Shown here: positions 18,095 to 26,500 of the stretch, piece after piece | Layout: each line of letters opens with the position of its first letter | Position numbering within the stretch: position 1 is the stretch's first letter | Assembly (NCBI RefSeq): GCF_004331675.1 | Contig: NZ_SJSN01000025.1 | Coordinates: 1-38,272 of the forward strand | From: Pedobacter frigidisoli | Lineage (GTDB): Bacteria; Bacteroidota; Bacteroidia; Sphingobacteriales; Sphingobacteriaceae | DNA length: 38,272 nt | Direction of reading: 5' to 3' | Made by a program: the position numbers and the translations under genes | The notes under the pieces: generated by a model | The model's input: only the letters and a program-made list of their open reading frames with translations | The model's database searches: none | What the model was told of the DNA's origin: nothing

Positions 18095-18355
18095 TCATTT
18101 CCCCTCCATCATCTTATCAATTTTTTCCCTGCTGTAAAACATAGTTCCACCAACCTTACGGAATGGCAAATTGCCATTGATACGCAGGTTCTGTAATGTA
18201 CCTGGCGAAATATTTAGCATTTTCCTTACCTCAGCACTCCTCAACCATGATTTGTTTGATGTACCACTATTAGTCTTTAATATATTTTTCATTTCATTCA
18301 GCATTTCTGTCTTGAACTGCTGCAAGTCATCCATTGTAATAATGTCCATTTTCAT
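18095..18355 (-). CDS. Excisionase-type helix-turn-helix protein
   Basis: The 86-residue product has a MerR/excisionase-like HTH (HTH_17 type) at residues 35-80: WLRSAEVRKMLNISPGTLQNLR then GNLPFRKVGGTMFYSREKI, the usual wing that reads a target through a conserved Arg-Lys-x-Gly-Gly turn. AAGGAG lies 8 bases before the ATG at 18355. First gene of the four-gene mobilization operon (18355 to 16235), preceded by the hairpin-rich region at 18423-18580. Confidence 0.85.
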   Translation of the reverse strand: MKMDIITMDDLQQFKTEMLNEMKNILKTNSGTSNKSWLRSAEVRKMLNISPGTLQNLRINGNLPFRKVGGTMFYSREKIDKMMEGK

Positions 18356-18422
18356 AATTAGCTCCTTTCATTTTGATATATGCATCAATGCACATATACA
18401 TATATTTTTACATTCAAATATT

Positions 18423-18444
18423 CGGTATACCTCAAAGTATACCG
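18423..18444. promoter_or_regulatory. CGGTATAC inverted repeat
   Basis: Perfect 8-bp arms CGGTATAC and GTATACCG around CTCAAA, 68 bases upstream of the excisionase-like gene at 18355. A related repeat (19091-19115) lies directly upstream of the second excisionase-like gene, which suggests a shared operator. Confidence 0.45.
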
Positions 18445-18457
18445 TTTACTGTTTTTA

Positions 18458-18497
18458 TCGGCTTGAAAAGCCGACAAGTATCCCCGGAGGATACTTG
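18458..18497. promoter_or_regulatory. Two adjacent hairpins
   Basis: TCGGCTT/AAGCCGA (18458-18474) is followed immediately by CAAGTATCC/GGATACTTG (18475-18497). Both are perfect. Back-to-back hairpins like these are common at relaxase recognition sites and in structured leaders. Confidence 0.45.
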
Positions 18498-18557
18498 AAA
18501 CCCCTGTAGCGATAGCTCAGGGCAAGCAAGTAGGGCCACTGCCCAACTTCCGCTTGC

Positions 18558-18580
18558 TCAGCCCCCGAAAAGGGGACTGA
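18558..18580. promoter_or_regulatory. GC-rich hairpin
   Basis: CCCC-GAAAA-GGGG with outer TCAG/CTGA arms, giving a 9-bp stem with one mismatch. It has no T-run, so it is not a typical terminator; it belongs to the hairpin cluster upstream of the mobilization operon. Confidence 0.4.
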
Positions 18581-18695
18581 CTGCTTGAACCGCCTTTCTA
18601 CCGCCAATCACGCACCCTTGAAAACGCCACAACCTTTTGGGCAGTCCCGAACTATCATGCTGTGCCAGTGGTTTTTGTTACACATAAACCATTGT

Positions 18696-18767
18696 TATGT
18701 GGATATATATTTATGTTGCTATATGGATATATATCTGCTTGGCTATAGGCATATGTAGTTATGTTGG
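18696..18767. repeat. Three tandem 24-bp iteron-like repeats
   Basis: Units at 18696-18719, 18720-18743 and 18744-18767 follow each other without gaps. Unit 1 matches units 2 and 3 at about 18 of 24 positions each; GGATATATAT is common to the first two. The last unit overlaps the stop codon of the excisionase-like gene. Likely protein-binding sites. Confidence 0.5.
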
Positions 18768-19088
18768 TGGTGGGACACCGTTCGTTGGGGAATAGATTTC
18801 TTCTGTGGTTTTCTTCCTTCCCGATCTTACCCATTCGGATAGTTCCACCGTGGAGAAATACAGTCTTTTGCCCCGCTTGTTCACGGGGATTTCCTTCCGG
18901 CTCACTTTGGTGTAAAGGGTGGGTACGGACAGGCTGAGAAATTTGGAAGCCTGTCTGATGGTCAATAAATCGTCTCGGGGACGTTGGGAGTTTTGCGACC
19001 TGTTTTCCAGCAACAGGTCTTTAATACAATCTACCTTTTCGTGCAGTACGCTAATGGCCTGTGGTAGTTCTTCGAATGTGTACTTCAT
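18759..19088 (-). CDS. Excisionase-family HTH protein (MerR-like)
   Basis: The 109-residue protein has a coiled N-terminus (residues 1-35) and an HTH_17 excisionase domain at about 42-92: LLTIRQASKFLSLSVPTLYTKVSR then EIPVNKRGKRLYFSTVELSEW. Such proteins are usually found near integrases or transfer genes of Bacteroidota elements and act in excision or transcription control. The C-terminal tail (TNGVPPPT) is low-complexity. A perfect inverted repeat lies 3 bases upstream of its ATG, suggesting autoregulation. Confidence 0.85.
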   Translation of the reverse strand: MKYTFEELPQAISVLHEKVDCIKDLLLENRSQNSQRPRDDLLTIRQASKFLSLSVPTLYTKVSRKEIPVNKRGKRLYFSTVELSEWVRSGRKKTTEEIYSPTNGVPPPT

Positions 19089-19090
19089 AA

Positions 19091-19115
19091 GCGGTATCTT
19101 TTGTTTTGATACCGC
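19091..19115. promoter_or_regulatory. GCGGTATC inverted repeat upstream of excisionase gene
   Basis: GCGGTATC (19091-19098) and GATACCGC (19108-19115) form a perfect 8-bp inverted repeat in the short leader just ahead of the ATG at 19088. The core CGGTAT/ATACCG is shared with the repeat at 18423-18444. Confidence 0.45.
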
Positions 19116-19177
19116 AATGTTAGTCGCTTGTTTTGTAGGGTTACAACACGTTAAACCGCATCCTTACTGTTTCCCTA

Positions 19178-20188
19178 CTAATATTTACTGTTTTTTTTGT
19201 TTCTGACTGTTGGAATTAGAAAAGGAACTTTGTCTTTCATCCTTACCTCTAAAATTGGTGATTTGCAGACCTTGGTATCGGAAGATATAATCGCACTGAG
19301 CCAGCCCTCCGAATATTCGTTTACTTTATCTCCATTGCTATATAAGAAGTGCTTTAAAATCCATTTTTCAAGTTCCGCTTTATTGCATCCCACAATCAGG
19401 TTTGCTTCATAAAGCTGCTTAAAAGCATCGGCAAGCTTATTACTGTTTCCGTTGAAGATCAACTGGCTTGCAGGTTGCTCATCCGCTTTTATTAGGGCGT
19501 CAAGCTGGACGAAATGTTCTTCTGAAAAATAAGTTCTTATCAGTTGCAAGAAATCATCTATATACTGATGATTGAATTTTGGCCGACCCGCATCGGGGTT
19601 ATATGGGATTTTTGTGGGCTGCTCAAGCGTGACATTTTCAGTTTGTTGCTGGCTTTTCTGTTTGGCCATCCATTCCTCGAACGTTTCACGAGGATGTAGG
19701 ATTTCATCAATTTCGCTGACCAGCTCACTTAAGAACTTGTCTCTGATCTTTAAAGTATCGTGCAGACTTTCCACAAACTCGTCACCTATATAAATATCCT
19801 CGTAGTCTGATTGCAGATTGTTAACGATAAACAGGTAATCGAGTTGGATTGAAAATATGAAGTTGCTGGGATATTCCGCTCTGACCTCGCTATAATGCTG
19901 GTGGAAATTTGTCCATATGAGTTTAAACCTTTCCTTTAATTTTTTGAGCTGTTCAAATTCTCTTTTTAAACTTATGTCATTAAGTGAGAGCAGGTCAATT
20001 AAAGCCATGTCTTTTAATACCCTGATTTCACTCCTATAAGTAAAAGAATCATAGTAATGTGTTTCGTGCGCAAGGCTATAAGCTGGCTTATTTCCATCTT
20101 GTTTTATTGGGCTCTTCAATTCTGCCTTGGTAATGATGCGGAGTTCAAAAGTCTGTAAACGGATTAAAAAAATGGCAAGATTTTGCAT
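19178..20188 (-). CDS. Unknown protein of Bacteroidota mobile elements
   Basis: A 336-residue soluble protein, mostly helical (EFEQLKKLKERFKLIWTNF), with a linker rich in Gln/Pro near residues 175-205. Its C-terminal half (205-320) has a YSEGWLSAIIS segment close to the end that I associate with hypothetical proteins next to integrases and excisionases in this phylum. It is upstream of the excisionase-like gene in the same direction. A link to RteC-type regulators was considered but not supported. Function unknown. Confidence 0.65.
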   Translation of the reverse strand: MQNLAIFLIRLQTFELRIITKAELKSPIKQDGNKPAYSLAHETHYYDSFTYRSEIRVLKDMALIDLLSLNDISLKREFEQLKKLKERFKLIWTNFHQHYSEVRAEYPSNFIFSIQLDYLFIVNNLQSDYEDIYIGDEFVESLHDTLKIRDKFLSELVSEIDEILHPRETFEEWMAKQKSQQQTENVTLEQPTKIPYNPDAGRPKFNHQYIDDFLQLIRTYFSEEHFVQLDALIKADEQPASQLIFNGNSNKLADAFKQLYEANLIVGCNKAELEKWILKHFLYSNGDKVNEYSEGWLSAIISSDTKVCKSPILEVRMKDKVPFLIPTVRNKKNSKY

Positions 20189-20240
20189 AACTTAATTAAG
20201 TTTTAGTAGTCGTAACTCTTAAAGATATAGATAATTTAAA

Positions 20241-20960
20241 ATGATGCATGATAAAAATGTTTTTCTCATCCAGAACGTCATAAACGATCTTCTGGATCCA
20301 CAAACCTCTGTAGAGGCGGCATTGCTAAAGCTCAACTACTTTGCCAGGCTCGTGAAAAACGACAGGTTGCTGAAATTCACCGAGCTGGAGATCAACGGGT
20401 ACAAACAGGAAACTAAGGTTCCAGCCTACCGGCAGACGATCGCCCACCTCAATGTCGTACTCAGCGATGGACACCAGAACAAAACCATAGACCTTCCCAT
20501 CGAGAACCTGGAAGCGCCGTTCAATACCCAGTTGAGAAACATACAGGTCAGGGAAGGCATCAGGATCGTAGAGGCCATGGCGGAAAAGAAGATTGTAGAG
20601 AACGACCAGACAATAGGGACACCGGTGCCCAGCGGCATGCTGGCATACATCAAAAAGGTAACCGACAAGTTCACCGCCAATGGTGTATCTCCCATCAGCG
20701 CGATGGTCAGTGGAAATCCCACTCTGACCATGCAGATCATCAGCACGGTCAGGTACCGGATGCTAGGGTTCGCCACAGAGATTGCCGAACAGTTCGGTTA
20801 TGTGATAGAGATCGGCTCATTCACTGGACATCTACAACAGAACAACCAGATGATCAACAATTACATACAGAACCAGATCGTCAACAATGGAAACCACAAC
20901 GTGAACAACACCGGCAACCATGCCAAAGTGACCAGGAATAAGAACAGGCCAAAAAACTAG
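20241..20960 (+). CDS. AbiTii-like domain protein (paralog 1)
   Basis: The N-terminal ~80 residues match the AbiTii domain pattern: a start like IQNVINDLLDPQTSVEAALLKL, then FARLV..DRLLKFTELEINGY and VPAYRQ. AbiTii was named from the lactococcal abortive-infection system AbiT. Residues 205-235 are Asn-rich (INNYIQNQIVNNG, NVNNTGNHAKV) and likely form a beta-solenoid-like or flexible strand; the protein ends there (239 aa) without the C-terminal part found in its neighbour. Its last codons overlap the stop of the convergent paralog at 20957-21865 by 4 bases. It is the first gene of the high-GC block. Confidence 0.72.
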   Translation: MMHDKNVFLIQNVINDLLDPQTSVEAALLKLNYFARLVKNDRLLKFTELEINGYKQETKVPAYRQTIAHLNVVLSDGHQNKTIDLPIENLEAPFNTQLRNIQVREGIRIVEAMAEKKIVENDQTIGTPVPSGMLAYIKKVTDKFTANGVSPISAMVSGNPTLTMQIISTVRYRMLGFATEIAEQFGYVIEIGSFTGHLQQNNQMINNYIQNQIVNNGNHNVNNTGNHAKVTRNKNRPKN

Positions 20961-21865
20961 CTATAATAGGCCTTGAGCGCTTCCGCTAATAGATTACCAG
21001 CAGCCCCGACACTGATCTGCCAGGTGCCATCTATGGATTTTGCCAGCATTTTTTTCATCCAGCCGTTCACTTTCGCCCCAAAAGAACTGCCCTCGGGCTG
21101 CTCGGTATCTATCACAGTGAGCAGTTCGGCCACATCCTCAGTCTCCACGCCATTGTCCCTTAGCGTTCTGGCCAATTGGTCCTTGTTTCCCTTGGTGATG
21201 GTGATGTTCGCATTGACCATAGCGTTCTCACCGGTATTGACCACGTTCCCGTCGCCATTGTTGGTAATGGTATTGTTCATGATATAGTTGATCTTAGTGT
21301 TGTTCTTCTTGAGTTCAGAGAGGTCAGTTTCCATACCAAACTGCTTTTCCAGTTCCAGTATAAAATCCAATAGCCTGTCCCTTGCAGCGGAAAGCACCTG
21401 GTTGGCTGCATGGATCGGAAGGGTAACCCCGATGTTCAGCAGCTGGAAATAGGGACCATTTGCATTCCGCAGGATACTTTCCAGGGAATGCTTCACCGAA
21501 TCGGGAAAGCGAAAGACCAGGCTCGGATTTTCGTTCTTCTCGAACAGTTCAAGCGTAGAGGCCCCTTCCAAAAAGGGCATCTCGCGGAGCGTATCATCCA
21601 CATCCCCGCCAAACTCCGGCAATGGGATCGGGTAATTGGTCACATGCCTTACCCTGTTCATGAAATCGCCGATGATCGTTCCCGATAGTTTCCGGTATTC
21701 CGGCAGGGAGCTGGTGTTGGGATAGCCCTTCAGTTCGAAGTTTACCCATTCCAGCAGATTCTGGTTGCCGATCCTCGTGGCCAGCACCTTTGTCTTGGTC
21801 AGTGCCGAGACAAGGGAAGTCTGCTGGTCGACCAGGTCACCAATGATGTCAGAGATTAATTTCAT
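20957..21865 (-). CDS. AbiTii-like domain protein (paralog 2)
   Basis: The 302-residue product starts with an AbiTii domain (residues 1-80: DIIGDLVDQQTSLVSALTK, NLLEWVNFELKGY, LPEYRKLSG). An Asn-rich segment at about 195-225 (NNTITNNGDGNVVNTGENA) follows, then a C-terminal domain (LRDNGVETEDVAELL, FGAKVNGWMKKMLAKS, TWQISVGAAGNLLAEAL). This last part recurs in many bacterial hypothetical proteins and may insert into or contact a membrane; that is inference. It shares domain order with paralog 1 up to the Asn-rich part and is encoded tail-to-tail with it. Confidence 0.75.
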   Translation of the reverse strand: MKLISDIIGDLVDQQTSLVSALTKTKVLATRIGNQNLLEWVNFELKGYPNTSSLPEYRKLSGTIIGDFMNRVRHVTNYPIPLPEFGGDVDDTLREMPFLEGASTLELFEKNENPSLVFRFPDSVKHSLESILRNANGPYFQLLNIGVTLPIHAANQVLSAARDRLLDFILELEKQFGMETDLSELKKNNTKINYIMNNTITNNGDGNVVNTGENAMVNANITITKGNKDQLARTLRDNGVETEDVAELLTVIDTEQPEGSSFGAKVNGWMKKMLAKSIDGTWQISVGAAGNLLAEALKAYYS

Positions 21866-21989
21866 GGATGGTTACAAAAGCACAAGTTACTAAGAATAAA
21901 CCAGAAATGTGGAAGAATTACCAACCCGGACCCACTGTTCCAACACCATAAAATTCTTAAATTAGCCGCTACACTAACGCATTTAAAAA

Positions 21990-22526
21990 ATGGCAACGCT
22001 TTCTCCCTTTCTGGTTCCCGGTCTTACCATAACGATTTCTGTTGCGGCAGCAGTGATCAGTTATTACAACTATAGGCTCAAAAAGACGCTGAACATCAAA
22101 AACCAGCTCTTCAACGAAAAGCTCAAAAAGTACATCGAGCTCAGCCGAAAGCTGGCCGAGTTCATCGAATTGCTGGACGTTGCCGGTCCAACGCTCAACC
22201 AGTCCCAGCATGACCATTCGGTCAGGGAACTACTTTTGGAGCAGGCTGAGAAGGCCAACCGTCTGGGACAGGAGATCGAATACCTGGTGATCGATGCCCA
22301 CATGCTGGTTCCGGGAAAGATCATCTCCCAGTTGATGGATTTTGTGACTACCCAGAACATGGGCGGAACAGGAGAGCTATCCAAAATGGACCGGGTAAGC
22401 TATTGGAAAAACGAAGAGCTGTTCCGCAAAAAAGCGGAACGGCTGATCCGTGCATTCCGGGAAGACCTTCATGTAGAAAAACTGAGCTTTTCGATGCCCA
22501 GCAAAACAACAAGGCGCGATGGATAG
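21990..22526 (+). CDS. Membrane-anchored small protein of unknown function
   Basis: The 178-residue protein has one N-terminal membrane helix (about residues 6-26, LVPGLTITISVAAAVISYY) followed by basic residues and a long coiled-coil-prone cytoplasmic part (LKKTLNIKNQLFNEKLKKYIELSRKL). The topology suggests an N-out single-pass anchor with the helical domain inside the cell. No family was recognised. Its stop overlaps the start of the next gene by 8 bases (ATGGATAG), implying coupled translation and a shared function, for example an anchor or sensor for the HEPN-like partner. Confidence 0.72.
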   Translation: MATLSPFLVPGLTITISVAAAVISYYNYRLKKTLNIKNQLFNEKLKKYIELSRKLAEFIELLDVAGPTLNQSQHDHSVRELLLEQAEKANRLGQEIEYLVIDAHMLVPGKIISQLMDFVTTQNMGGTGELSKMDRVSYWKNEELFRKKAERLIRAFREDLHVEKLSFSMPSKTTRRDG

Positions 22527-23448
22527 AAGGATCAACCTGCTCCAAAAGCTCTATGCACTGCATTCCAGGCTCATAGACATTTATCACAATAGTTCGGCAG
22601 ATCATGTGCTATTTGCCAGTTTCTGCGACACTTTTGTCGCCTTCGTTGATATGTTGAACCCAAGAGCAAATACCAGGCATTTCGAACTGTTGTTCAGGCC
22701 ATCAGCTGACCTGACTAAAAAAGAGGAACTTTCCGCCCACCTGCTCGCCGCATCAGATTATGCCGCGGAACTGACTGGCAGGATCGAAGCCGATCCGGCC
22801 ATTGTGATCGACAACGAAATCGTTGCCTTACTATTCGACTATGCCAAACTCCTTCGGGCTACAGCAAATGGCTACCCCCTTCCAGTCGGCTCCTTTTCCG
22901 GATCAAGGAATACCAAAGTGAGTGCCTATTCGTCGTACAAGATCGCCAGCCAGTTTTTCTCCAATGCAAAGACCATACAACGGTCCAATACCCTGAACGG
23001 TTTTACCATTTTTGCCTTGAGACAGGCATTGGAATCCGGGGCAAAAGAACTCCTCGGGATTAAAGCGATACATAGATCGGACCGCCGTCCGGACCGCGGA
23101 AATACCCAGCTGCCATGGAAGTTTCTGGTTGAACATGCCCAAAAAACCTACTTTTCACTACCCTTTCGGCCGCTTGAAATGCAAATCATCTACCAGTGGT
23201 CAAACCATTTCGTACACACCGGCAACGATGCCAACTGTTATGTGACTGCAAAAGCCCTGGCCACGGTATCCAAACTATTCCAGCGCATGCAGATCCAAAA
23301 CTTCTACGGGCAGCAGGACTGGGCCTATGCCAATATCATCACCGATCAGAGGGCGATGAGAACGGACATAGAAAACTTCCTGGCCGAACTCCACGTCCCC
23401 AGGTATCCAGAATGGGCACATCCCAGCCTGTCCCACATTCCCGGTTGA
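22519..23448 (+). CDS. HEPN-like protein coupled to membrane partner
   Basis: The 309-residue soluble protein is all-helical. The region at about 155-245 contains FTIFALRQALESGAKELLGI and IYQWSNHFVHTGND; the aromatic-W-S-N-x-x-V-H-T-G pattern is typical of a group of Bacteroidota HEPN-like proteins. A canonical R-x4-6-H pair is not clear, so RNase activity cannot be claimed. It overlaps the membrane protein gene upstream by 8 bases and lies about 75 bases before the STAND nuclease gene in the same direction, so all three may be one transcription unit. Confidence 0.6.
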   Translation: MDRRINLLQKLYALHSRLIDIYHNSSADHVLFASFCDTFVAFVDMLNPRANTRHFELLFRPSADLTKKEELSAHLLAASDYAAELTGRIEADPAIVIDNEIVALLFDYAKLLRATANGYPLPVGSFSGSRNTKVSAYSSYKIASQFFSNAKTIQRSNTLNGFTIFALRQALESGAKELLGIKAIHRSDRRPDRGNTQLPWKFLVEHAQKTYFSLPFRPLEMQIIYQWSNHFVHTGNDANCYVTAKALATVSKLFQRMQIQNFYGQQDWAYANIITDQRAMRTDIENFLAELHVPRYPEWAHPSLSHIPG

Positions 23449-23522
23449 GAACTTTCTTTTTTCTTGCTGATACTAACTGTTATCTTAGTCCGTCCCCCAA
23501 TCATCATTAATGAAATTTAAAC

Positions 23523-26500
23523 ATGGAACAACTTGTTACCTATGAATACCCTATTATCGCCATAGCCGAGCAGAGGCCCCCGGCCATGGCCAATAAATCC
23601 TTCCCCTATAACGAACTCGCCGATGACCGCAGGTTTGAGGAATTGCTCTATGCGCTGTTCAAGGATAAAATCAAAAACGGGAGCTTCCAGGGATTTGACG
23701 GGATCAGCTTGATGAGCGGGGTCAGGGACAAGGGCCGCGACTGTTCATTGACAAGGAACGGAAAAAACCACGGACTGATCCAGTGCAAGAAATACGGGAG
23801 CAATATCGGAAAAGGGATCTTCGGGGAAGAGATCACCAAGTTTGTGATGTACACCCTTCTGGAGGGCAAACTCATTGAAGATCCGGACGACTTCACCTAC
23901 TACATTGCAGTCTCACAGGGATTCGTACTGGACTGCACCGATTTCATTGACGATTTCAATAACAAGATGGCCAATGAGCCACAGCTTACCACCTGGATCG
24001 ATAAAAACCTCCGCAATCCCACGCTGGCCACCCTGAAGCTCGACAATATCGAACCACAGGTGCGTGACATTCTCACCAGGATCAAAGTGGAAAAGATCCT
24101 TCCCCAAGACCTGGATGGTTATCTCAGTGAACCCGGCTGCCAGCACCTGCAGCCGCTGTTTTTCGAACTCCGGGTGCTAATCGACAACCATGCTGTGGAA
24201 CAGATCAGGGTCGAACTGAGTGAACTCCGAACTGGGGAAATGAAAAAGGAACAATTGGACCAGGAGCTCGACCGGGGATCTTCGAGCCTAAAACACGAAA
24301 ACAACCAGTTCGAGGACATACCCGACTCCCATATCCAAAGGTCGGAAACCGATGAGCTGTTGGAGTGGCTGGAGCAACCAGCCCAAAAGGACGATAACGG
24401 GAAAGAGCAGAATATCTGCCTGCTGGCCGGTAACGCAGGTACCGGCAAAACAGTCATTCTCAAAGACTTCTACGATCAGTTGGCACTAAAAAACCTCCCC
24501 ATACTGGCACTGAAGGCCGATAAACTATATGCGACAAGTATCATGGAACTCCAGCAGAAGATCGGGCTCACCCTACCCGTCTTCCAGTTCATCGAACAGT
24601 GCAAACAGAAATACAAGCAGACCATACTGGTTATCGATCAGATCGATGCACTGTCCCAGGCCATGTCCGCCGACAGGAGTTTTTTGGAAGTCTACAAATC
24701 CTTGATCGACCGGTACACCCATGATCCAAACGTGCGCATCATCATCTCGGTGAGGCTGTTCGACCTGTATTATGATCCTTCGCTCAGGGTATACAAGAAC
24801 ATCAAGACCATCGTCGTCTCTCCCCTTACCGAATCACAGATATTTTCACTGCTGGAAAAGATCGGCATCAAAAAGGAACAGGTTACCCAAAAACTCCTGC
24901 AGCTGCTGAAAGTTCCCAACCAGTTGAACATATTTGCCAGGATCTCCCCTGGATCCACTGGAAGCTTGGGCATTACCAATATCCAGGGTCTTTATGGAGA
25001 ACTGTGGCGTCAAAAGGTGATGAGCAAACCAAGATCGCTCGCCATGGACCCCAAACGGATCAAACAGCTCTGTTATAAACTGGTCAAACAGATGTTCCAG
25101 TCCCAGCGGATCTCCCTATCGGAAAAACCCTATGAGGAATATGATGCAGAAATCTCCTATCTGGCCAGTGAACGCATCCTGAAACGCGAAGATGGGCAAC
25201 TACAGTTTTTCCATCAGAGCTTCTATGATTTTGTGTTCGCCAAACGTTTTGTAGAAAAAGGCGAAGACCTGATCGCCTACCTTAAAAAGCAGGAACAGTC
25301 CCTGCTGATCCGCTCGGCGCTGAAAATGATCCTGAACTACTTAAGGGACTATGACCAGCATAAATACGAACAGATCATGGGCACACTATTGGAGGATGGA
25401 GAGGTCCACTACCACATTAAGCACATGCTAGTTTCCATGCTTGCTTTCCTTGAACATCCCACCGAGGAGGAAAAGGAGATGGTTCAAAGAATCCTGAAAG
25501 TTTGCCTGCATCTGAGCAGCCACTTTTTCGACCAGGCGAGGTCTCAGGAATGGTTTGAAATGGTGATCGACAGGCAGCTGATTTCCTTTCTGGAATTTGG
25601 GAAAGAGATCGATGACAAAGTCTTCCTCGACCTGCCGGATGATCCGGAAAAGGCGACATGGAAACTCGGCTATTTCAAACGGACCGCAGGGATGCTGCTC
25701 GGCCGTTTTATCAACGCAAAAAATCCACGAGCCTGGGCCTTCCTGGCGCGCTCCGGCAATGCCGCGCTGATCAAGGAGCTGCTCTATGGATTTGAAGATT
25801 GGTCCTTTGATCCGGCTTACCAGCTTTTGGAAAAAAGTGGCGACTTTTTTGTCGAGGACCAGTTTGGGTATATGCACATATTGGAAAAGATCGCAGCCCA
25901 TAGGCCCGAGTATTCCTGGTCGAAGATCCAAGGACCATTGGTCCAGTCCGCCCGGAACGATAAGAACTCGCACAACGAATACGAGGAAGTCGAGCTACTG
26001 AAGGCACTGTCCAAGAGTATTCCCGAAAAGATGATCGGAACACTGGAAGCGATCATCATTGAAGACCTGCCCGAGACCAATTTTCTGGATAGGCCATTGA
26101 TCGGCGACCACAACTACACCTATATTGACCTGAAAGAATCCGATGACCTCATGGGGAGGGAATACCTTTACCGCCTTTTGGCCGTATGCCTGCGCAGAGC
26201 AGCAAGAATGGGAGCTGAAGAATTCTACTCATTTCAGTCCAGACATCACAGATCCAAGCACAAGGCAATGCTCCGGTTGGTGATATTTGCCATGGGAACC
26301 AATGAGGCACTTTTTGCAAATGAGGTGTTCGGACTGTTCAGCTACATGCGCGGTATCGGAGCACTTGTGCTGGGACAGGACTTCCGTGTCGAATTCCGTC
26401 AACTTTTTTCCAGTACATTCCCCCACTTCTCCCCAGGTCAAAAGGCAGAAGCTGCCTCAACCCTCAAAACATTAGTGAACAAAGAAGAGATTTATTCCTA

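Larger units (their letters stand above)
18356..18758. other. Structured intergenic region, candidate oriT / control region
   Basis: About 400 bases without a gene, more GC-rich in its middle part than the flanking genes. It contains at least four inverted repeats (18423-18444, 18458-18474, 18475-18497, 18558-18580) and, at its distal end, three 24-bp iteron-like repeats (18696-18767). It separates the two excisionase-like genes and lies upstream of the mobilization operon, where an oriT or transfer control region is expected. The transfer role is inference. Confidence 0.45.

Noticed and set aside
19178..20188. RteC-type regulator assignment
   Set aside because: No clear RteC motif could be traced; left as unknown.
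25428..25973. Minus-strand frame of 181 codons inside the STAND gene
   Set aside because: Long antisense frames are expected in this higher-GC gene; no start signal or recognisable domain, and the sense frame is clearly coding.
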